Positions 8,010-14,502 of a DNA stretch of 14,502 nt are shown piece by piece. The stretch is taken from positions 1 through 14,502 of the forward strand of contig JAEUBA010000266.1 in NCBI GenBank assembly GCA_018257865.1. The letters are read 5' to 3'. Position 1 is the stretch's first letter. Every line of letters begins with the position of its first letter. Below the pieces are notes generated by a model. The model was not told the origin of the DNA and searched no databases. It saw only the letters and a list, made by a program, of their open reading frames with translations. The position numbers were made by a program, and so were the translations under genes. The DNA comes from Stereocaulon alpinum. Its lineage: Eukaryota; Ascomycota; Lecanoromycetes; Lecanorales; Stereocaulaceae.

Positions 8010-8417
8010 TACCCGACTGCTTATTAGTAAGAAATTAGTATATATAGGCTGATAGCGAAAATAAAAATTTAAATAACTACGTCTTATTATTTTCTAGAAA
8101 GTTTTGGTAGTAATAGTAAAATATAAGCTCTACTATCCTACTAAATACTAAGTATTTAAGGTGAAATCCTACTAAGTAACGGGTTATTAAGGTGAAAAGT
8201 AGTTGCAACTAGCGTATAGTAAATTAGTCGTTTTAGCGGACTATAATTTAATTATCTAGTATTTAGCGTACTATATTTGAGTAGGAGTATTGAAATTCAG
8301 GTGTTCGTATACTAAGCCTTAGTATTAATAACTAAGACTTAGCACTAACCCTTATTTATATCTTATACAGTCGCACTTAACTAGATAATCAAGTATTCTA
8401 CCTATTACATTTTAACA
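8010..8417 (-). repeat. Solo-LTR-like repeat, copy 1 (408 bp)
   Basis: It is bounded by tatac on both sides (8005-8009 and 8418-8422), consistent with a 5-bp target duplication. Read on the - strand it starts TGTTAAAATG and ends GTTAGGTA-like (here cgggta), the last CA probably mutated to TA. A TATA-like atataaataaggg lies about 60 bp in, so I assign the LTR to the - strand; the orientation is inferred. It has no coding content. It keeps far more CpA and TpG than the gypsy interiors. Confidence 0.8.
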
Positions 8418-8422
8418 TATAC
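8418..8422. repeat. tatac pentamer between LTR copies 1 and 2
   Basis: Identical to the pentamer before copy 1 and, in reverse complement (gtata), to those on both sides of copy 3 (12131-12135 and 13228-13232). Confidence 0.85.
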
Positions 8423-8830
8423 TACCTAACTGCTTATTAGTAAGAAATTAGTATATATAGGCTGATAGCGAAAATAAAAATTTAAATAACTACGTCTTAT
8501 TATTTTCTAGAAAGTTTTGGTAGTAATAGTAAAAGATAAGCTCTGCTATCCTACTAAATACTTAGTATTTAAGGTGAAATCCTACTAAGTAACAGGTTAT
8601 TAAGGTGAAAAGCAGTTGCAACTAGCTTATAGTAAATTAGTCGTTTTAGCAGACTATAATTTAATTATCTAGTATTTAGCGTACTATATTTGAGTAGGAG
8701 TATTGAAATTCGGGTGTTTATATACCAAGCCTTAGTATTAATAACTAAGACTTAGCACTAACCCTTATTTATATCTTACATAGTCGCACTTAGCTAGATA
8801 ATCAAGTGTTCTACCTATTATATTTTAACA
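8423..8830 (-). repeat. Solo-LTR-like repeat, copy 2 (408 bp)
   Basis: A direct repeat of copy 1 with the same length and ends and only scattered substitutions. It is preceded by tatac but followed by agaat, so its right side lacks the matching duplication. LINE coding sequence starts immediately after it. Confidence 0.82.
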
Positions 8831-9582
8831 AGAATAGGGTATATATAAGGGTTACTAAGGCGTTATAGGTAGCGCTTAAGGCCTACTACTATAGTAGGAA
8901 CGTAGAAACTAAGGAAGCCCTCTATTAGGCTAAAAGGGAGAAGGTTACTACCCTATAGAAGGTTAGGATAATAGCTTTTTAAGAGGGAGTCTATTAAGTA
9001 TTATTAAGGCTAAGAGGAGTATAGTAACTTACTAAGTAGAAAAGGGAAAAGAGTATACGCCTTAAAGAGCTACTATAATTCCTAGTTATTAAAGATAGAA
9101 ACGGGAATAAAGTAATAGACTTTAAGGGGAAGGTAGAGGCCTTAAGGGGGGTCCTCTTTCTATCTCTACCCTTAGTAAATCTAATAGATATAGAGGGGGC
9201 TAACTACCTAAAGCCTATAGTAATAGATAGTAAGATTATCTTAAAAAAGATAAAGGACGTAATTTAGTACTTAGTAGTAGATAAGGCCTTAGGGATCTTA
9301 GGGATCCTAAATAAGTTCTTAAGAGTAGTATATATAGAGATAACAGAAATATTTAGAAGGATATTTTAAGCGTACTTAGACTATAGATACTACCTAAAGA
9401 AGTTCTAAAAGGCGAATATAGTAATACTAAAGAAACTAAAAAAGGCTAACTATTTAAAGCCTAAGGCGTATTAGCCTATTATATTACTAGATACGCTTAG
9501 GAAAGCGTTAGAGATAGTAATAGCAAAATATCTTAGTAGAATAGCTAAAAGGAATTACCTACTCCTAAAATACTTATTACGG
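8831..9582 (+). pseudogene. Non-LTR (LINE, Tad/I-like) reverse transcriptase fragment
   Basis: One frame (codon starts 3n+1, from 8836) runs through the whole stretch with RIP stops. It shows the N-terminal RT region of fungal LINEs: a VIDFKGKVEALRGVLF segment near 9115-9162, DIEGANYLKP near 9187-9216, a DKALGI segment near 9280-9300 (family DKAPGxDGIPN), NKFLR, then FRRIF, YLKKF, ANIVILKKLKKANYLKPKAY near 9412-9471, PIILLDTLRKALEIVIAKYL near 9475-9534, and NYLLLKY. The family has VVLRKPGKPDY..PKAYRPIALLNTLGKALE. The YADD-box part, thumb and any endonuclease are absent: the 5' side ends at LTR copy 2 and the 3' side at the gypsy B LTR. Confidence 0.85.
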
Positions 9583-9985
9583 GTAACCCCGTAAGGTTAC
9601 GGGCAAGGCACGTGATAGGGTTAGTAGATAAAGGATACTTAGGAGAGGACCTAGTAATATAAGTAATCTAGGGTATATTAGGCAGATTATAGAGTAATAT
9701 AGTAGATATAGGGCTAGATTACCTAGATTATATTAGGGCTTAGTATAATTAAAGGTAAATATATAAGGAAGGGTTTTCCTTTAGTAGAATATTTTCTTAT
9801 CTCCTAATATTTAACTTATATAATAGAGAGGAGTCTTAGCTAAAGATAATTTAATAACTATCTATCTCTATTACCTTTTAGTACTTAATATACTATATAA
9901 TTTACTTATAGGAGTTAAACTACCCTATTATACTTTAAATATTATACTTTAGATTATATAGTATAAGTACTTCTAGTTCTACCTT
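9583..9985 (+). repeat. Probable 5' LTR of gypsy element B
   Basis: The LINE frame stops matching at about 9582. What follows (gtaaccccgtaaggttacgg, then gcaaggcacgtgat) resembles the beginning of fungal gypsy LTRs of the TGTAACA type with the first base or bases altered. A 6-bp hairpin, gtaacc with ggttac, lies at 9583-9600. A TATA-like aaatatataagg lies near 9749-9760. The right limit is a guess, because the second LTR of this element is not in the window and I could not find its primer binding site. There is no coding content. Confidence 0.6.
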
Positions 9986-10004
9986 AGGGGAGAGACGGCG
10001 TATT

Positions 10005-11759
10005 ATACCTAAAGTAATAAGTAGGTTTAAGGGAAAGGAGGTAGCTCCTATTCCTAAGGAGGGAATTATTATTAGCGAAGGAGGGATAAAGTTACCTACC
10101 CCTACTAAATTCTCTAGTAGGAAGGGAGGATTATATACGTTTCTCTAATAAATTAACCTATATATAGCGTTTAATATATTAAGCTTTTATACTATAAAGG
10201 CTAGGAATATATTTTACTTATTATACCTTAAAGGTAATATAGCAGTAGTACTTTAACCCTAGTTAAAAGAATATCTCTTAATTTAGGACCCTAATATAAT
10301 AGAGGACGATTCTTTAAAGATTATCTCTAATAAGATATATATTAAGAACCTATTAAGGTTCTATTTTAGGGATAGTATTAAAGAGAGAAGGTTAAAATAT
10401 AAGCTTATAAATCTCTAGTAGAAGGGGCCTATAATAGAATATATAGCGTAGTTTAGAGAAACTACCTATTAGCTTAAATAGTTAGAAGACGCTTAAGCTG
10501 CTATGTATTAAAAAGGATTAAAGGATAAGGTTAAGGATAAGCTCGCCTATTCTAATAATATTAGGAACTTTATATAGTTAGTATCTAAGGTCTACTCTAT
10601 TAATAATAGGATATATAAAAGGAAGATAGAATAAAAGTCTTTAGGTCTAGTTACTAGGTTTAGGAGAAAGGAAAATATTTTAGCTTATAAAGGAAAGAAG
10701 TAAAAGAAGGACCTATCTAATATAGAATATTATAGATACTATAAGAAGGGATACTATTAAAATAAGTACCCTTAATAAGAGTAGGTAGCTATAGTAGGGG
10801 ATATAAACCTTAACTATAATAAATAGGAGTAGCTAGAACGACTAGCGTAGTTAACTAATAAGGAATATAACTATTTAAGTTAGATAGCTTACTATAATAA
10901 TTTATATTAAATATATCTTAGTAAAAAGGACGGATTAGGATAGTACCCCTAAAAGCTAAGATACTAAGTATCTATAGTAAATAGTAAAGAATACTTTAAT
11001 AAGGATTAAGTTAATAATCCCCGTTAAGAATTATCCTTAGAAAGCGAGTTAAAAAAGCTTATAAAGGGAGAAGCCTTATTAAATAATAAAACCCTTAATA
11101 GGATTAAGGCTTTAAGGTTAGATACCTAAAGAACTTAAAAAGAACTACTAAAATCCTATTAATAGCGACTAGAGTATATAGAGTAGTAAGTAACTAATCT
11201 TTATAATAAGCTAGATAAAGCTAATAAGTACGCTAAGAAGGTTATATTAGAGTTTCTAATATAAGTATTAATAGTATTAATAAGTTATAAGGAAAGATAA
11301 AACCTCGCGAAATATAGGAATAGGCTAGTATTAATTATTAAATTTACAGAAGGACTTAAAGCGTTCGAAGCCTTAGCCCGAAAGATTTAGGAAGCGCTAT
11401 AAGGGGATAAATATATAGACCTAAGGAATATAATCTATTAAAGAGTTCCCCTAGGATTAAGATTCTTAAAGGACGGGAGTATTTTACTACCTAATTAGAG
11501 GCTTATTCTATATAAAGTCTAACTAACTATATAAGCCTTAGAATAAAAAGTTAAGAGTCTCCTAAAATATAGGGAGAAGATTCCTATTAACTAGTTTATT
11601 AGAAATAAGGCTGAGCTAGACGCTTTAGTTATAAAATACTTATCTTTAAAAAACTAGGAAGTTCCCTAGTAAATAGGCCGCCTAAAGGAACTAACTAAAA
11701 GGTTAAATAAGTTACCTTAGCCGAATCCTATAATAATATTAGATTTAGGTTTTAGGTAA
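10005..11759 (+). pseudogene. gag of gypsy element B
   Basis: A Ty3/gypsy Gag of about 580 codons in one frame (codon starts divisible by 3). The first codon ata at 10005 is taken as a mutated ATG; frame-compatible sequence extends slightly upstream. The capsid shows KLPTPTKFSSRKGG near 10089-10130, INLYIAFN, and a retrotransposon-gag core with EYIA*FRETTY*LK near 10437-10480 and KGLKDKVKDKLAY near 10512-10551. A canonical CCHC knuckle is legible at 10728-10769: Tyr at the Cys positions 10728, 10737 and 10767, and Tyr at the His position 10752, with C-x2-C-x4-H-x4-C spacing. About 320 further codons are rich in Lys, Glu and Leu and probably helical. It overlaps the protease, which is in the -1 frame. 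Confidence 0.88.
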
Positions 11760-12135
11760 AGATAGATAGTATTCTAGTAAGGGTTATTATTAATAGTAGA
11801 TTAAGTAAGGACTTAATTAAACTAAGTTTTATAAAGAAATATAATTTACCTATACGAAAACGCGAGCTATACGCGTTAATAAACTTTAATAGATTAATAA
11901 TAAAGACTATTAATAGAAGTACTAAAATACTTAACCTAAGGATAAGATAAAGATATAAAAAGTATACTTTTAATTTAGTATTAGGAGGGGTTAATAATAT
12001 TACCTTAGGAATCCTATAGCTAAAGAAAGCTAACCTATTAATAGGATAGGGTTCTTAGAATATAATATTTATAAATAGTATACTAAATAGAGTTCTACTA
12101 ATCTAAGAATATAAATCTCTCTTATTAGTAGTATA
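11735..12135 (+). pseudogene. Aspartic protease start of pol, gypsy element B (truncated)
   Basis: The frame shifts by -1 relative to gag B. It reads VKIDSILVRVIINSRLSKDL from 11756, where the catalytic D-S-G motif of Ty3-type proteases has become N-S-R (Asn at 11792-11794). Later come ALINFNRL near 11873, and LGIL*LKKANLLI near 12005-12043, matching LGIPWL..ANP. Both catalytic Asp and Gly were lost through TpG-to-TpA. The sequence stops at LTR copy 3, with no RT, RNase H, integrase or 3' LTR of this element in the window. Confidence 0.85.
12131..12135. repeat. gtata pentamer left of LTR copy 3
   Basis: It matches gtata at 13228-13232 on the far side of LTR copy 3 once the TIR element and its TA duplication are removed. 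It could be a target duplication, but the DNA beyond the two sides belongs to different elements (gypsy B and copia). Confidence 0.6.
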
Positions 12136-12544
12136 TATTAAAATGTAATAGGTAGAATACTTGATTATCTAGCTAAGTGCGACTGTGTGAGATATAAATA
12201 AGGGTTAGTGCTAAGTCTTAGTTATTAATACTAAGGCTTAGTATACGGATACCTGAATTTTAATACTCCTACTTAAATATAGTACGCTAAATACTAGATA
12301 ATTAAAAATATAGTCCGCTAAAACGACTAATTTACTATACGCTAGTTATAACTGCTTTTCACCTTAATAACCCGTTACTTAGTAGGATTTCACCTTAAAT
12401 ACCTAGTATTTAGTAGGATAGTAGAGCTTATCTTTTACTATTACTACCAAAACTTTCCAGAAAATAATAAGATATAGTTATTTAAATTTTTATTTTCGCT
12501 ATTAGCCTATATATACTAATTTCTTACTAATAAGTAGTTAGGTA
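12136..12544 (+). repeat. Solo-LTR-like repeat, copy 3 (409 bp), inverted relative to copies 1 and 2
   Basis: It starts tattaaaatg (mutated TGTTAAAATG) and ends gttaggta. It aligns along its full length with the reverse complements of copies 1 and 2, with mostly transitions and at least one short length difference. A TATA-like atataaataaggg lies at about 12192-12204. The final TA (12543-12544) is also the target of the TIR element that follows. Confidence 0.85.
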
Positions 12545-13225
12545 CGTCGGCAAATCCAAACCCCGCCCCGCCGGCCCTAGGCCTTAGGCGTTTGCCCTAG
12601 GGGCCTTAGGGGCCCCGAGTATTCTATTTTAGCCCCGAGTATCCCGACTTGGCCCCGACTTGGCCCCGGGCTAGCCCTAGGGCCTTAGGGCTAGGCCTAC
12701 TATACCTAGAGCTCTAATCGCGTATACTACTCTAAGGGCTAGCCCCTAAAACAGCCCCTAGAATAGCCCTATATTAGGTCTAAAATTTTAATGTTCGCGA
12801 TTAACGGGTATACTCGGTAGGGGTGCTCCGGGGGCACCCCTAACGCCACTAAATTTTGATACCTAGAATCGCGCGATTCGGCCGATTTCTATACAGGGGC
12901 GTATCTGGCAGCAGCCCGGTATACTATATAGGGTAGTAGATAGAGTCGATAGGGTAGATAGGGTACCCTATAGATTACGCTCGGGCCCTATAGGATCGCG
13001 TATAGGCCCTAGAGGATAGCCCCGGGTCGGGCCGTAGGCGCTATGTTAGGGGCTATTAGGGGCCGTTAGGGGCGGCCACTCGCTTGGAGCACGGGGCCCC
13101 CTAGGAACCTATAGTACCCGCCTAGGGCTACCTAGGGCTGGCCGTCTGGCTATTCTACTATAGGAGCCCCGATAGCCCCGGGCTAGCCCCGGGCTATATT
13201 AAAAGAGGGTTTGGATTTGCCGACG
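12545..13225. mobile_element. 681-bp non-coding element with 19-bp terminal inverted repeats (MITE-like)
   Basis: Both ends carry the identical 19-bp inverted sequence cgtcggcaaatccaaaccc. The element is flanked by TA on both sides (12543-12544 and 13226-13227). Removing it and one TA restores a continuous LTR-gtata-copia junction, confirmed by the uninterrupted junction at 8005-8020. A TA duplication suggests the Tc1/mariner/pogo class. I see no transposase, so it would be a non-autonomous derivative. The interior is GC-rich with short direct repeats (gccccgagtat twice within 12612-12642, ccgacttggcccc twice within 12644-12668, tagccccgggc twice at 13174-13194). It retains many CpA and TpG, unlike everything around it, so it is younger than the main RIP phase or too diverged to be a RIP substrate. 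Confidence 0.85.
12818..12842. repeat. Hairpin inside the TIR element
   Basis: A perfect 9-bp stem (taggggtgc with gcaccccta) around a 7-nt loop. It is not followed by a T run, and nothing suggests a bacterial-type terminator. It is probably part of the element's general internal inverted structure. Confidence 0.7.
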
Positions 13226-13227
13226 TA

Positions 13228-13232
13228 GTATA
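13228..13232. repeat. gtata pentamer right of LTR copy 3 and TIR element
   Basis: This is the partner of 12131-12135 and the reverse complement of tatac at 8005-8009. Copia sequence begins immediately to the right. Confidence 0.7.
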
Positions 13233-13396
13233 TAGGGTTAATAGATACTATAAAGTATAATAATAGCTCTAAGGATAATTCGGGTATAGTAGCCCTAATT
13301 AAGTAGTACTCGCACGCGATCCTTAGGGATACTCCTACTAGATCTAGGTAGCTACTCCTACTAAATCTAGGTAGCTACTCCTACTAAAGCTCTACC
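13233..13396 (-). other. Copia 3' untranslated region (right copy)
   Basis: Non-coding sequence between the - strand pol stop and the gtata/LTR junction. It is the uninterrupted version of the left copy that gypsy A split. It includes the 23-bp tandem repeat annotated separately. Confidence 0.8.
13330..13389 (-). repeat. 23-bp tandem repeat in the copia 3' untranslated region
   Basis: Two full units (13330-13352 and 13353-13375) and a partial third (13376-13389) of tactcctacta(g/a)atctagg with a tagc tail. The left copia copy has fewer units and was broken by gypsy A within this motif. Confidence 0.88.
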
Positions 13397-14502
13397 TTAG
13401 GCGATATATTCTAAGCCTAAGTTATTACGGAACTCTACGAACTTATCCTTACAGAGGGGTTTAGTGAGCCTATTAGTAACTTAATACTTAGTAGGCGTAT
13501 AGCGGAGGTCTACTATACTATTAGTAACTTACTCCCTAATAAAGTAGTAGCGTATATCGATATACTTACTATAAGTATAGAATTCCGGATTCTTTATAAG
13601 AGCGATCGCGCCTTAATTATCTCTATAGATAATTACCGCTTAGGGTTTCTAGCTACTAGGCTTAAGCTACCTTAGTAGGTTTTAAAGCTATACCGCTTCC
13701 TTAGACGCTAAGGTCTAACTAATATATTCAGCCTTATAGGTAGAAAGGGCTATAATAGGTTATTACTTAGATAACTAGCTAATAGCCCTATTATTTATAT
13801 TAAAGATATACCCTAAGGTAGATTAGCGCGTATTATAGTCTCCTGCCTAATTAGAGTTAGTATAGCCTATTAGTATCTAAATTAGTCCTAAGAACGTTAA
13901 TCAGTATTTAGTTATTAACTTAAGATATTAGAAGATTTATTTAACCGTACCTGAATAAGCTTACGTTAGGTTTATACTATAGTAGCTAACTACTAATATA
14001 GGGTATATAATATCGGGTTAAGTCCTTAGTATTATATATATTAGCGACCTAATAGCCTTTTAATATAGTAGTCGGTCTTAGGCGTTAGCTTAGAAACCGT
14101 TAGGAGCTTTTTCTAGATAGTAAGTCGTCTCTATAGGGGTTATAGTTTCTTTATATTCCTAAAGGCTAAAGTCCCGAAGTACTTTCTTAATATAGGCCTC
14201 TTAGCTTAGTTATAGCGTTTATTATTAGTAGTTCTAAGTAACTATTATCCCTAGGTAATAACTATATAGCCTAAGATCCGTTATATAGAACCGACGGTTA
14301 AGGGTATCTTTAACCCTCTAAATAGCTTCCTTATTAGGGCTTATAATTAGTAAATCGTCTATATATAGGGTAATTAGTATCCTATCTTTAGGGTTAATAA
14401 ATACGCTTAAGTTAGCTTCTAACGGGACTACGCCTAATTTAGCGTTTACGAAGCTAGCGAAGGTATTATACTATACTTAGGGGGATTATTTCAGGCCGTA
14501 TA
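13397..14502 (-). pseudogene. Ty1/copia pol remnant, RT and RNase H (right copy)
   Basis: The reverse strand reads in one frame from the window end to the taa at 13399-13397. Near the right edge is YGLK*SP, the start of the copia RT motif YGLKQSP..W, followed by VFINPKDRILITLYIDDLLI. The catalytic YIDD (family YVDD) is intact at 14365-14354, then SPNKEAI, YYLGIIV, and the RNase H block of the left copy (KAEYI, KYIDIRYYFIRE, LTKPL). Only RIP-type stops interrupt it. Upstream pol (integrase, gag) lies outside the window. From 13991 leftward it is the inverted duplicate of the sequence starting at position 1. The RT Asp codons survive because neither lies in a TpG context. Confidence 0.9.

Larger units (their letters stand above)
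1..13991. repeat. Large inverted repeat: two copia-3'-end + solo-LTR arms
   Basis: The left arm is 1-620 plus 7917-8422 (interrupted by gypsy A). The right arm is 12131-12544 plus 13228-13991 in reverse orientation (interrupted by the TIR element). Position 1 pairs with 13991. Each arm is about 1.1 kb without nested elements and has the same order: pol end, 23-bp repeats, tatac, LTR, tatac. The spacer between arms is 8423-12130. Confidence 0.85.

Noticed and set aside
8010..8417. The 408-bp repeat as the copia element's own 3' LTR
   Set aside because: No polypurine tract lies before it, the same tatac flanks both sides, and the TATA-like box suggests the opposite orientation. Not fully excluded, because both copia copies have it at the same place.
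9583..9600. Hairpin gtaacc...ggttac as a tRNA or small RNA gene
   Set aside because: No cloverleaf or RNA polymerase III box arrangement found; it fits the beginning of a fungal gypsy LTR.
12818..12842. Hairpin as a rho-independent terminator
   Set aside because: No T run follows, and the context is a eukaryotic TIR element rich in inverted repeats.
1..14502. Open stretches on the opposite strand of the retrotransposons that could be called genes
   Set aside because: They show no recognisable domain and are shadows of the degraded pol and gag frames; RIP removes start codons on both strands.

Overview
The window is a piece of repeat-only heterochromatin from a filamentous ascomycete (Pezizomycotina-type) genome. 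I find no host gene, tRNA, rRNA or CRISPR array. Two things point to this source. First, all recognisable protein remnants are fungal-type transposons: Ty1/copia, a chromodomain Ty3/gypsy, a second Ty3/gypsy, and a Tad/I-like LINE. Second, the DNA is almost emptied of CpA and TpG while CpG is kept, which is the signature of repeat-induced point mutation (RIP). Gln and Trp codons are now stops, Cys and His codons are now Tyr, and Met codons are now Ile. No open reading frame is intact, and all gene calls are pseudogenes read through RIP stops.

Layout. (1) 1-620 is the 3' part of a copia pol (RNase H, + strand) and its 3' untranslated region. (2) 621-7916 is a complete gypsy element, A, inserted in that untranslated region. 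It has 338-bp LTRs at 626-963 and 7574-7911, a perfect 5-bp target duplication (cccgg), gag, and a pol encoding protease, an 11-unit tandem-repeat linker, RT, RNase H, integrase and chromodomain, then a polypurine tract. (3) 7917-8009 is the rest of the copia 3' region. (4) 8010-8830 holds two head-to-tail copies of a 408-bp solo-LTR-like sequence separated by tatac. (5) 8831-9582 is a LINE RT fragment broken at both ends. (6) 9583-12135 is gypsy element B: a 5' LTR, gag with zinc knuckle, and protease, ending abruptly. (7) 12136-12544 is a third copy of the 408-bp LTR, inverted. (8) 12545-13225 is a 681-bp GC-rich element with 19-bp terminal inverted repeats and a TA duplication, only lightly RIPed. 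(9) 13228-14502 is a second copy of the same copia 3' end on the - strand, extending into its RT domain.

The two copia+LTR segments form a large inverted repeat. Each arm is about 1.1 kb once nested insertions are removed. The left arm is split by gypsy A and the right arm by the TIR element. Both arms have the same copia/tatac/LTR/tatac order, so the whole unit was probably duplicated in inverted orientation.

The genes do not work together as a system. The main interest is mutational history. All 17 differences between the two LTRs of gypsy A are transitions. The 11 RIP-type differences are perfectly polarised, with the outer edge of the element unmutated and the inner side mutated. Four CpG-type changes look later. 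The TIR element sits on a TA that RIP may have created from an LTR terminus. I found no convincing new biological system.
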